From Chloroflexota bacterium (lineage in GTDB: Bacteria > Chloroflexota > Anaerolineae > Caldilineales > Caldilineaceae), in the NCBI GenBank assembly GCA_018969295.1, contig JAGWYN010000001.1:186001-250000 (forward strand): 64,000 nucleotides of DNA, read 5' to 3'. Below, piece after piece: positions 43,033 to 50,753 of the stretch. The translations under genes were made by a program, and so were the position numbers. The first letter of the stretch is position 1, and every line of letters begins with the position of its first letter. The notes beneath the pieces were generated by a model that saw only the letters and a list, made by a program, of their open reading frames with translations, did not search any database and was not told the DNA's origin.

Positions 43033-44205
43033 ATGGACAGAAGCACTTCCTTGCAAACCCCACCCCCCACCGTTGTCGTCGCCATGTCCGGCGGCGTCGA
43101 TTCGTCGGTGGCTGCGGCGTTGCTGGTCGAACAAGGCTATCGCTGTATCGGTGTGATGATGCGCCTCTGGTCTGAAACTGGTGAAGGCGAAGGCTCTGCC
43201 AACAAATGCTGCAGCCTGGAGAGCGTCCACGATGCCCGCCGTGTGGCTGCAGCGCTGGACATCCCTTTTTATCTGATCAACGTCGAGCAGCCCTTCAAAC
43301 AGCAGGTTGTCGACTTTTTCATCGAGGGATACAGCCACGGGGTCACCCCCAATCCGTGCATCGAGTGCAACCGTCACATCCGGTTCGACTACCTGCTCAA
43401 CTATGCCCGACGTCTGGGCGCCGACTACCTTGCCACCGGCCACTATGCCCGGCTGCGCCGCGACCCGGCCAGCGGCAAGATCCAGCTGCTCAAAGGGGTG
43501 GATGCGGCCAAAGACCAGAGCTATGTGCTCAGCGTGCTCGGCCAGGCCCAGCTGAACAGCGTGCTGTTTCCGGTCGGCGAGTACCCCAAAACCGAGGTGC
43601 GCCGGATCGCCGCCAAGCGCGGGCTGCCGATCGCCTCCAAACATGACTCGATGGATCTCTGCTTTGTCTTCGACGACGACTACCGTCGTTTTCTGCGCAC
43701 CTGGGCGGCCGAAGCCATGCGTCCTGGCCCGATCGTCGACCGGAACGGGCGGCTCTATGGCCAGCACAGCGGGCTGCCCGGCTACACTGTCGGCCAGCGC
43801 AAAGGACTTGGGCTCGCCGGCGCCAGCGAGCCCCTTTTTGTGTTGGCATTGGACTATCGCAACAACCAGCTGGTGGTCGGGACAGCCGCCGAGCTGGGCT
43901 GCGACCGTCTGGCCGCCGAGCGGGTCAACTGGACAGGGGATGTCCCGCCGCTGCCAGGCAGCCGAGTTCAATGCAAAATTCGCTACAAGGCCCAGGCAGT
44001 CGACTGCATCCTGTACCCCCAGGGGAGCGATCGTGTCGAGGTGCGTTTCAGCGAACCGTTGCGCGACGTCACCCCGGGCCAGGGGGCGGTCTTTTATGAA
44101 GGCGACCACTGTCTGGGCGGCGGCATCATTGCACGCCAACAAGAGGCGTTGACCACAGATCTGGCTGGAGATCTGGCTGGACAGGACCACAGGAGGGAAC
44201 CATGA
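43033..44205 (+). CDS. mnmA: tRNA-specific 2-thiouridylase MnmA
   Basis: A 390-residue tRNA-modifying enzyme that makes 2-thiouridine at the wobble position U34 of Lys, Glu and Gln tRNAs, using ATP and sulfur relayed from IscS. The PP-loop reads 'VVAMSGGVDSSVAAALL'. The catalytic Cys are in 'TPNPCIECNRHIRF' and 'SMDLCFVFDDD'. 'ATGHYAR', 'KDQSYVLSVL' and 'GYTVGQRKGLGL' complete the family pattern. The C-terminal beta domain ends 'GQGAVFYEGDHCLGGGII', followed by about 20 poorly conserved residues. Its stop overlaps the next ATG by four bases. Confidence 0.95.
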   Translation: MDRSTSLQTPPPTVVVAMSGGVDSSVAAALLVEQGYRCIGVMMRLWSETGEGEGSANKCCSLESVHDARRVAAALDIPFYLINVEQPFKQQVVDFFIEGYSHGVTPNPCIECNRHIRFDYLLNYARRLGADYLATGHYARLRRDPASGKIQLLKGVDAAKDQSYVLSVLGQAQLNSVLFPVGEYPKTEVRRIAAKRGLPIASKHDSMDLCFVFDDDYRRFLRTWAAEAMRPGPIVDRNGRLYGQHSGLPGYTVGQRKGLGLAGASEPLFVLALDYRNNQLVVGTAAELGCDRLAAERVNWTGDVPPLPGSRVQCKIRYKAQAVDCILYPQGSDRVEVRFSEPLRDVTPGQGAVFYEGDHCLGGGIIARQQEALTTDLAGDLAGQDHRREP

Positions 44206-44540
44206 TCGTGGGCACCGTGCGCGACATCCTGATCATCTTTCTGGCCCTGACCAGCATCGTCGTCTGGGTGTTGCTCGGCGTGCTCATCTGGCAGATCTGG
44301 CGGCTGACCCGCATGGTGCAGGACGAGCTGAAACCGATGATCGACGACACACGTCAGACGATCGCCACGGTGCGGGGCACAGCCACCTTTATGAGCGAAA
44401 ATGTTGTGGCGCCGGTCATTCAGACCAGCAGCCGTCTGGCAGGCTATCGGCGGATCGTCCAGGTGCTCTTGGGACGTGCCCCCCGAGCTACCGCTGGCAG
44501 CGAGACGACGCCTCCCCCGCAAGGCACCTCTGGCGCCTGA
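44202..44540 (+). CDS. Small single-pass membrane protein, DUF948-like
   Basis: A 112-residue protein with one N-terminal transmembrane helix (about 8-32, 'ILIIFLALTSIVVWVLLGVLIWQIW' in overview). An amphipathic helical region follows ('MVQDELKPMIDDTRQTIATVRGTATFMSENVV'-type), then a Pro/Thr-rich tail. The layout resembles DUF948/YtxG-like proteins found near envelope-stress genes, but the match is not strong. Translation is probably coupled to mnmA through the ATGA overlap. Function unknown. Confidence 0.75.
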   Translation: MIVGTVRDILIIFLALTSIVVWVLLGVLIWQIWRLTRMVQDELKPMIDDTRQTIATVRGTATFMSENVVAPVIQTSSRLAGYRRIVQVLLGRAPRATAGSETTPPPQGTSGA

Positions 44541-44824
44541 CAAGAGCCCTCCACGCTGCAGAACAGCTCTCTCCGGGTAGAGTGGGCCGTCGGTGCGCTC
44601 CGTGACTGCATGTGCGGTTTTGTGGGCACCTGGGGTCGGGGAGCGCTGTTGTATGAATCGCTGTGTGCCCTGTGCGGCGGCTTGATTTGCGACTTTTGAG
44701 AGCTCTGAAGCAAGGCGGTCGCAGGCTGTTCCTGGCGTGTGCTATACTGGAACAGAGAACGAACAATCCAGAGACCGGCTCCTCGGGGCAGAGAACACGG
44801 GTCCGGAGCAAAATAAGGAGTGAC
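44541..44824 (+). other. Intergenic leader upstream of the MFS gene
   Basis: No gene is evident in these 284 bp. TATACT at 44743-44748 is a plausible -10 box for the MFS gene, giving a leader of about 70 bases, but no convincing -35 is 16-18 bases upstream. AAGGAG lies 5 bases before ATG 44825. Confidence 0.4.
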
Positions 44825-46063
44825 ATGACAACTGTGCAGCCTGCTGTCTTGCGGCGCATTACGGGGACGCTGTTTCTCAGCGAAAGTGTCTACAGCGCAG
44901 CGTTTATTGCGACGTTGACGCTGCTTTCGGTCAACGCATCTTTGCTCAGCGGCAGCGATGCGCTGGCTGGGCTGCCGACCACCTTGGGGTTGGTCAGCCG
45001 TGCGGCGTTGGCGGTCCCGATCGGGTGGTTGATGGACCGTTGGGGGCGGCGGCTAGGTCTGATGGTGGGCTACGGTGCGGGTGTGTTGGGGATGGTTGCC
45101 GGGGTGTTTGCGGTGCAGTCTTTTTCTTTTGTGCTGCTTTGCGTCAGCACGGCCATCACGGGGGTTACCCAGGCGACCAGCCAGCAGTCTCGTTTTGTGG
45201 CGGCAGAGATTTGGGCGCCTGCCGCGCGTGCACGGGTGATCGGGTTGCTTGTCTTTGCGGGCACGGCTGGTGCAGTGGGGGGGCCGCTTTTGGTGGGCCC
45301 GACCTCAGCGCTGGCCCTGCAGTGGGGGCTGCAGGCCAACGCAGGCCCGTATCTGTTTGGGATTGGGCTGCTGGCGCTCTCGCTGCTGCTGACTGCGGTG
45401 CTGCTGCGTCCTGACCCGCTTCACCTTGGGCGTTTCTACGCCGAGCAGGAGGCCCTCCGCACCCCGGTTGTGCGCAGTGCCAGGACAATTCTGGCGGATC
45501 CCACCGTGGCGTTGGCGGTTGGCTCGATGGTGATTGGCCAGCTGGTGATGACCCTGATCATGGTCATCACTCCTGTCCACATGCACCACGAACACCATTC
45601 GGCGGGAGAGATCTCTGTGGTCTTCATGGCGCACACGCTCGGCATGTTCGGTTTTGCCTTTCTCACTGGCTGGCTGATCGGCCAGTTGGGGGCGCGGCCG
45701 ATGATCCTCTTTGGTGCGGTAGTTCTGGTCATTTCCAGCATTCTGGCCATGCAGGCTGCCAACCTGCTGGCGCTGGTGGTAGCGCTTTTTTTGCTGGGGT
45801 TGGGCTGGAGTTTTTGTTTCGTCGCCGGGTCGGCGCTGCTGACCAGCGCCTTGCATCCGCACGAACGTGGGCGCATCCAAGGTGCCAATGACATGTTGGT
45901 TGCGTTGGCCTCCGGCACCGGCAGTCTGTCGACCGGGGCCATTTTTAGCGGGGGCGGGATGGTGGCGGTCGGGGCAGTGGGGCTTGGGCTGACTCTGGCA
46001 TTCATGGCGCTGGCGGCCTCGCTGCGCTCGAGAGCGGTTCCTGAGCTGGCAGGGCAGAAGTGA
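44825..46063 (+). CDS. Major facilitator superfamily transporter
   Basis: A 412-residue transporter with about twelve hydrophobic segments. The MFS motif A between helices 2 and 3 reads 'GWLMDRWGRRLGLMVG', and a weaker copy follows helix 8 ('GWLIGQLGARPMILFG'). A mid-protein loop carries His-rich 'HMHHEHHSAGEIS' that might bind a metal or mark substrate gating. The substrate cannot be told; drug or metabolite export would fit the family. ATG 44825 has AAGGAG 5 bases upstream. Its stop overlaps the recX start. Confidence 0.85.
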   Translation: MTTVQPAVLRRITGTLFLSESVYSAAFIATLTLLSVNASLLSGSDALAGLPTTLGLVSRAALAVPIGWLMDRWGRRLGLMVGYGAGVLGMVAGVFAVQSFSFVLLCVSTAITGVTQATSQQSRFVAAEIWAPAARARVIGLLVFAGTAGAVGGPLLVGPTSALALQWGLQANAGPYLFGIGLLALSLLLTAVLLRPDPLHLGRFYAEQEALRTPVVRSARTILADPTVALAVGSMVIGQLVMTLIMVITPVHMHHEHHSAGEISVVFMAHTLGMFGFAFLTGWLIGQLGARPMILFGAVVLVISSILAMQAANLLALVVALFLLGLGWSFCFVAGSALLTSALHPHERGRIQGANDMLVALASGTGSLSTGAIFSGGGMVAVGAVGLGLTLAFMALAASLRSRAVPELAGQK

Positions 46064-46698
46064 TGGCCAAGACGGTCACTGCGCTGGTCCGGCAGACCCA
46101 CAGCCCGGATCGGGTCAGCGTGTTTTTGGATGGCACCTTTGCCTTTGGGGTCACCCTGGAGGCAGCAGCGCATCTGTACAGCGGCCAGACCCTGGACGAG
46201 GCTGAGATCGCAGCGCTGTGTGCACAGGCTGCTGCGGACAAGGCCTATCAGGCGGCGCTGCGCTCTCTGGCCGGGCGGCCGCGCAGCCGCAGCGAGCTTG
46301 AACGTCGCCTGGCTGCGCAGGGGCATGGTGACGAGGCCGTGGCAGAGGCTCTGGCCAGGTTGACGCAACAGGCCTACGTCGACGATGGGGCGTTTGCTGC
46401 CTTTTGGGTGGAGAACCGCAGCCGTTTTCGCCCGCGCAGCGCTGCTGCCGTCGCCTACGAGCTGCGGCAAAAAGGTGTGGACAACGAGACGATCCGCTCT
46501 GCCGTCGCGGAAGTCGACGACGCCGAAAGTGCCTGGGCTGCGCTAGAGCGCCCGCTGGCCCGTTGGCGGGGGCTGGACCGGCCCACGCTGGAGAAGAAAA
46601 TTTTTGACTATCTGGCCCGCCGCGGCTTTGGGCTGGACATCGCCCGTCGCAGCGCGCGCCGCGCCTGGGAAGAACAACAGAACACGGATGGGCTATGA
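46063..46698 (+). CDS. recX: Regulatory protein RecX
   Basis: A 211-residue RecX-family protein, an inhibitor of RecA filaments. The first part ('VTALVRQTHSPDRVSVFLDGTFAFGVTLE') is the extended N-terminal region found in many Gram-positive-like RecX proteins, followed by the three-helix repeats: 'ALRSLAGRPRSRSELERRLAAQGH', 'ALARLTQQAYVDDGAFAAFWVENR' and the final 'IFDYLARRGFGLDIARRSARRAWEE' in overview. ATG 46063 overlaps the MFS stop; GTG 46060 is a weaker choice. recA is not in the window. The gene ends overlapping the GNAT fusion start by four bases. Confidence 0.88.
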   Translation: MAKTVTALVRQTHSPDRVSVFLDGTFAFGVTLEAAAHLYSGQTLDEAEIAALCAQAAADKAYQAALRSLAGRPRSRSELERRLAAQGHGDEAVAEALARLTQQAYVDDGAFAAFWVENRSRFRPRSAAAVAYELRQKGVDNETIRSAVAEVDDAESAWAALERPLARWRGLDRPTLEKKIFDYLARRGFGLDIARRSARRAWEEQQNTDGL

Positions 46699-48269
46699 AA
46701 ACACGCAAACGCACACCGAAAGTGTCTGTCCGCGCCTGGACCGCAGAGGACATTCCTGGCATCGTAGTCTGTCACCGGGCTGCCTACCCAGAGTATCCTA
46801 AGAATGCCTATTACACTGAACGCCTGTATGAGATGCAGTTTGCCGCCTTTTCCGAAGGGCAGTATCTGGCCGAGATCGATGGGGTGATCGTCGGCTATGC
46901 CACGTCGCTGATTGTGCAGCTCGACGACGACGCCCACTGGTACACCTACGAAGAGATTACCGGCGGCGGCACCTTCAGCACCCACGACCCCTCGGGTGAC
47001 ACGTTGTACGGCGCTGACATTGCCGTGCGCCCTGAATATCGGCGTCTGGGGATCTCCAAGGCGCTGTACGAAAAACGTGTGGGGCTGCTGAAACGCTACA
47101 ACCTGCGCCGCATGATCGCGTACGGGCGGATTCCGGGCTACACCGAGTTTGCCGGCAAGATGACCGCCGAAGAGTATGTGCAGAAGGTCGTGGGGGGGGA
47201 GATGACGGACCCTGCGCTTTCGGCCCATCTGCGCGCCGGCTACAAGGTACGCCGCATCCTGCTCGATTTTCTGTGGGATGATTCCAGCCTGAACTACTCT
47301 ACGCTGCTGGACATGGCCAACCCGAACTACCAGCCAGAAAAACGCAAGATCGCTGCGGCCCCGCTGCAGCGGGTTGTGCGCCGGATCCGGGTCTGTGCTG
47401 CCCAGTGGTTGATGCGTCCTATCCACTCCTGGGAGGAATTTGAGCAGACTGTTAACTTTTTTGTCGACACCGCCAATACCTATCACTCCCACTTTCTGCT
47501 TTTTCCCGAGCTGTTCACTGCCCAGCTTTTCACGATCATGCCTCCTGATCTCGACTCGCGTGCGGCGATCCGGAGGCTGGCCTCGATGACCGACCGCTAC
47601 CTCGATCTCTTCAGCGAGCTGGCCGAGAAACATGGGCTTTACATCATTGCCGGGTCACAGCCTGAGCTGCGTGAAGGGGAGATCTACAACGTCGCCCATC
47701 TTTTCACCCCGAGCGGCCAGCACTACAGCCAGGATGCGCTGCATATTCCGCCGATCGAACGGGCCGATTTTGACATCGAACCTGGCGAGGATATCAAGGT
47801 CTTTGACACCTCGCTGGCACGCATTGGCATTCAGGTGGGCTATGATATTGAATTTCCCGAGCTGGCTCGTCTGCAGACGCTTTCTGGGGCCGAGGTGATC
47901 TTTGTCCCGTACAGCACTGACGAGCGCAAAGCTTTTGACCGCATCCGGTACACTGCCCAGGCCCGTGCGGTCGAAAATTTTGTCTACACGGTGATTGCAG
48001 GCAATGTGGGGAATTTGCCGGCGGCCAAGAACTACCTGATCAACTATGGGCAGGCGGCGGTCTTCACACCCAGCGACTTTGCCTTTCCGCCGTCTGCCAC
48101 GGCCGGCACCAGCGAGGCCAACGTGGAGACGGTGCTCATCACCGACCTGGATATCACCTCTTTGGTGCAGCAGCGTGACCTGGCCACAGTGCGCCATCTT
48201 TACGACCGCCGTTCCGACCTGTACGACGTGCGTGCCAAGCGCGCGGTCAAAGTAGTGCGCACGGAGTAG
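46695..48269 (+). CDS. GNAT acetyltransferase fused to a nitrilase-like domain lacking catalytic residues
   Basis: A 524-residue fusion. Residues 1-190 are a GNAT N-acetyltransferase ('SVRAWTAEDIPGIVVCHRAAYPEY', 'DIAVRPEYRRLGISKALYEKR'). Residues about 230-500 are a carbon-nitrogen hydrolase domain. This two-domain plan is a known family of uncharacterised proteins. In the nitrilase part the catalytic Glu is kept (Glu272 in 'FPELFT'). The usual 'KLH' reads 'ALH', so Lys becomes Ala348, and the nucleophile position in 'IQVGYDIEFPE' is Gly382 where Cys is expected. Two of three catalytic residues are thus missing, so the hydrolase is probably inactive or reused for binding. The GNAT domain looks intact. 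The ATG overlaps the recX stop. Confidence 0.87.
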   Translation: MKTRKRTPKVSVRAWTAEDIPGIVVCHRAAYPEYPKNAYYTERLYEMQFAAFSEGQYLAEIDGVIVGYATSLIVQLDDDAHWYTYEEITGGGTFSTHDPSGDTLYGADIAVRPEYRRLGISKALYEKRVGLLKRYNLRRMIAYGRIPGYTEFAGKMTAEEYVQKVVGGEMTDPALSAHLRAGYKVRRILLDFLWDDSSLNYSTLLDMANPNYQPEKRKIAAAPLQRVVRRIRVCAAQWLMRPIHSWEEFEQTVNFFVDTANTYHSHFLLFPELFTAQLFTIMPPDLDSRAAIRRLASMTDRYLDLFSELAEKHGLYIIAGSQPELREGEIYNVAHLFTPSGQHYSQDALHIPPIERADFDIEPGEDIKVFDTSLARIGIQVGYDIEFPELARLQTLSGAEVIFVPYSTDERKAFDRIRYTAQARAVENFVYTVIAGNVGNLPAAKNYLINYGQAAVFTPSDFAFPPSATAGTSEANVETVLITDLDITSLVQQRDLATVRHLYDRRSDLYDVRAKRAVKVVRTE

Positions 48270-48278
48270 CCTGTCTGC

Positions 48279-49154
48279 TTACCGGACGCGTGTCAGGACT
48301 TTGCGGGCTGCTGCCAGCATGGGCAGGTCGACCATTCGTCCTTCGAACGTAAAAGCGCCGGCGCCGGCGGCGTGCTCTGTCTCGAAGGCAGAGATCAGCC
48401 GTTGGGCGCGTTCGAGTTCGGCGGCTGTCGGGGCGAAGGCCTGGTTGACGACCGGCGTCTGATTGGGATGGATGCAGGTTTTGCCGGTGTAGCCCAGCTG
48501 GCGGGCAAAGCGGCTTTCTGCTTCCAGCCCGGCAGCATCCTGAAAATCGGTGAAGACCATGTCGAAGGCCTGCAGGCCGTTGGCGGCGGCGGCTGTCACC
48601 AAGGCGCTGCGTGCATAGAAGACCTCCCATCCAGCGGCGGTGCGCACTGCGCCAAGGTCGCTGGCCAGATCTTCTGCGCCCAGGATCAGCCCTTCCAGTC
48701 GGCTGCAGGCTTGGCTGATGGTCGGCAAGTTCATCACCCCGAGGGCTGTTTCGACCATAGCGAACAGCCGCAGCGACTCTGCCGCCAGCCCCAGGGTGAC
48801 CTCGGCGCTGGCCAGCAGCCGATCGACTGCCAGCAGGTCGGCGGCGCTCTCCACTTTGGGGACGATATAGCCGTCGGGGCGGGCGGGCGCAGTGGCTTCG
48901 ATTTCGGTGGCTGGCAACTCGGTCTGGGCATGGTTGAGGCGCACCAGCCGTTCCCGTCCGTTGAATTCGATTTCGTGCAGTGCAGCGGCCACCCCGGCAC
49001 GTGCTGCGGCCTTCTGGCTGGGTGCTACGCTGTCCTCCAGGTCAAGCAACACGGTATCCACCTCCCAGCCAGCGGCTTTCTGGATTTTTTTCAGACTGTC
49101 TCCCGGCATAAAGAGCAGAGACCGCCGGGCAAAGTGTCGATGTGCAACGGCCAT
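48279..49154 (-). CDS. CitE/HpcH-family C-C lyase (citrate lyase beta subunit-like)
   Basis: A 291-residue protein of the HpcH/HpaI aldolase-CitE family. The N-terminus 'RRSLLFMPGDSLKKIQKAAGWEVDTVLLDLEDSVAP' contains the conserved metal-proximal Glu-Asp. 'RLVRLNH' has the substrate-binding Arg, and 'AMVETALGVMNL' and 'GLILGAEDLASDLG' carry the metal-binding Glu and Asp. 'CIHPNQTPVVNQAFAPT' closes the fold. No citrate lyase alpha or gamma gene is nearby, so it is probably a stand-alone lyase or thioesterase acting on malyl-CoA-, citramalyl-CoA- or methylmalyl-like esters. ATG 49154 has AGGAG 8 bases upstream. It converges with the GNAT fusion gene, 9 bp apart. Confidence 0.87.
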   Translation of the reverse strand: MAVAHRHFARRSLLFMPGDSLKKIQKAAGWEVDTVLLDLEDSVAPSQKAAARAGVAAALHEIEFNGRERLVRLNHAQTELPATEIEATAPARPDGYIVPKVESAADLLAVDRLLASAEVTLGLAAESLRLFAMVETALGVMNLPTISQACSRLEGLILGAEDLASDLGAVRTAAGWEVFYARSALVTAAAANGLQAFDMVFTDFQDAAGLEAESRFARQLGYTGKTCIHPNQTPVVNQAFAPTAAELERAQRLISAFETEHAAGAGAFTFEGRMVDLPMLAAARKVLTRVR

Positions 49155-49356
49155 ATGGAATCTCCTTGGGCATCTTTCACCGATCAGGGTGTCAAACAGC
49201 AGACCCCATATTACCCCCAAGACGCTTCCCAGGAGGAGTTGTCGCCCGTGCGCGGTACAATAAGCCAGCTCGCCGCGCAGGCCGCTGCCTTCGAACAGAA
49301 AAGCGGTTTCACCGAACGTCTCTACTGCGTCCGCCAAGAGAGAAGACGCAGCAAAT

Positions 49357-49490
49357 GACCACCATTTCACTGAGTCTATCGTCGAAGAAGCCGCCCTCGC
49401 CTGGCTGGAGAGGCTGGGCTGCTCGATGACCCCACCATCGCGCCAGGCGATCCGCTGGAGAGCGCACATCTGGCCATCAAGGGCAGGCTA
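49357..49490 (+). pseudogene. Relic resembling the N-terminus of type I restriction subunit HsdR
   Basis: Frame 49357-49425 reads 'DHHFTESIVEEAALAWLERLGC', very close to the conserved HsdR start (F-T-E-x-x-x-E-x-A-A-L-x-W-L-x-x-L-G). The following text resumes in another frame from 49422 as 'LDDPTIAPGDPLESAHLAIK', matching the HsdR 'GPDIAPGEP' block. A one-step frame change near 49421 separates the two pieces. Nothing of the nuclease or helicase domains follows, and no in-frame start is present. I read it as the decayed edge of a lost type I restriction locus. The match is from memory of the family and needs a search. Confidence 0.55.
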
Positions 49491-49505
49491 TGCCAGAGAA
49501 GCCTG

Positions 49506-49541
49506 GCGTCCTGCGCTATAATAATAGGGAGGGCAGGACGC
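49506..49541 (+). promoter_or_regulatory. Promoter of the GH172-like gene inside an inverted repeat
   Basis: A perfect TATAAT (49517-49522) lies between the arms GCGTCCTGC (49506-49514) and GCAGGACGC (49533-49541), an exact 9-bp inverted repeat with an 18-base gap. No good -35 box is visible. The arms cover the -10 region and start site, so this could be an operator for a regulator or an RNA hairpin. The leader to ATG 49584 is about 55 bases and includes AGGAGAG. Confidence 0.6.
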
Positions 49542-49583
49542 AGAGCTTGCCTCCAAACAAACCAGATGCACAAGGAGAGAGCA

Positions 49584-50678
49584 ATGAATTGGCGGGGGTT
49601 GAACCTGGGAATCGGCGGACTTTCACAGCTGTCGGATGCGGTCACGCGTTCGATCAGCGCCGAAAATTTTGACGGGAGCAAGGGCGGCGGCGCCCGTGCG
49701 ATCGAGGGCACCGGGGCCAGCGCAGCCCGAGAGCTGGGTCCAGGCTGGAAGATCTCGCCGTCGATCAACCTGGCAGCCCAAACGACCGTTTCGTTGGCTG
49801 AGATCGAGGGGCCTGGCGTGATCCAGCACATTTGGCTCACTGTCCATCCCACAGCCTGGCGTCGGCTGATCCTGCGCTTTTTTTGGGACGATGAAACCGA
49901 GCCCTCGATCGAGACCCCGCTGGGCGATTTCTTCGCCAATGGCTGGTGCGAACGCTGCAACATCACCTCGCTGGCGGTGGCAGTCAACCCGGCCGGCGGC
50001 TTCAACTGCTACTGGGAGATGCCTTTTCGCCGGCGTGCCCGCATCACAGTGGAAAACCTGTCCCCGGAACCCATCCTCGGCTTCTACTATCAGATCACCT
50101 ATGCGCTCACGCCAGTGCCGGAGAACTCGGCATACTTGCACGCCCAGTGGCGACGTAGCAACCCGCTGCCCTATCAACAAGAGCATGTTCTGCTCGAGGG
50201 GGTGCGCGGCCAGGGCCACTACGTCGGCACGTATCTGGCCTGGGGGGTCAACAACACCGGCTGGTGGGGCGAGGGCGAGATCAAGTTTTATCTGGATGGG
50301 GACGAACGCTGGCCGACGATCTGTGGAACCGGCACTGAGGATTACTTCGGCGGCGCCTGGAATTTCGAGTTCCCAACAGGCCAGTATGGGGTCTTTACCG
50401 GACCGTACACCGGGCTGCCCCAGATCCTCCGGCCAGATGGGCTCTACCGCAGCCAGCAGCGTTTCGGCATGTATCGCTGGCACATCCAGGACCCGATTCG
50501 TTTTCAACAGGATCTGCGGGTGACGATCCAGGCGCTGGGCTGGCGCGCGCCGCTCGAAGGCAAGATGCGCTATCTGCCCTTGCAGGACGACCTGGCGTCG
50601 ACTGCGTTCTGGTATCAGAACGAACCTCACGCTCCCTTCCCTGTCACCCCAGATCTGAATACCTGCGAGGTGATCTGA
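49584..50678 (+). CDS. DUF2961/GH172-family protein
   Basis: A 364-residue protein of the DUF2961 family, now glycoside hydrolase family 172 (difructose-anhydride synthase and arabinofuranosidase-type enzymes). Typical text includes 'KGGGARAIEGTGASAARELGPGWKISPSI', 'GPGVIQHIWLTVHPTAWRRLILRFFWDDE', 'GFNCYWEMPFRRRARITVEN' in outline, and 'PTICGTGTEDYFGGAWNFE', where 'GTEDYF' is the family signature carrying catalytic acids. No signal peptide is present. It may act on imported fructose- or arabinose-containing oligosaccharides. ATG 49584 follows AGGAGAG. Its promoter lies in an inverted repeat. Confidence 0.87.
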   Translation: MNWRGLNLGIGGLSQLSDAVTRSISAENFDGSKGGGARAIEGTGASAARELGPGWKISPSINLAAQTTVSLAEIEGPGVIQHIWLTVHPTAWRRLILRFFWDDETEPSIETPLGDFFANGWCERCNITSLAVAVNPAGGFNCYWEMPFRRRARITVENLSPEPILGFYYQITYALTPVPENSAYLHAQWRRSNPLPYQQEHVLLEGVRGQGHYVGTYLAWGVNNTGWWGEGEIKFYLDGDERWPTICGTGTEDYFGGAWNFEFPTGQYGVFTGPYTGLPQILRPDGLYRSQQRFGMYRWHIQDPIRFQQDLRVTIQALGWRAPLEGKMRYLPLQDDLASTAFWYQNEPHAPFPVTPDLNTCEVI

Positions 50679-50753
50679 GCCCAGCCGGCTCCTCCTGGCG
50701 CGGCCAGCCAACAAACCGGCCAGAGGCGAGCCGGTGCAGATTCTTCCCCAAGC

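Larger units (their letters stand above)
49155..49583. other. Intergenic region with a relic and a promoter
   Basis: This 429-bp region separates the CitE-like gene (-) from the GH172-like gene (+). It contains a relic resembling the HsdR N-terminus (49357-49490) and a promoter flanked by an inverted repeat (49506-49541). The first 200 bases hold nothing I recognise. Confidence 0.5.
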
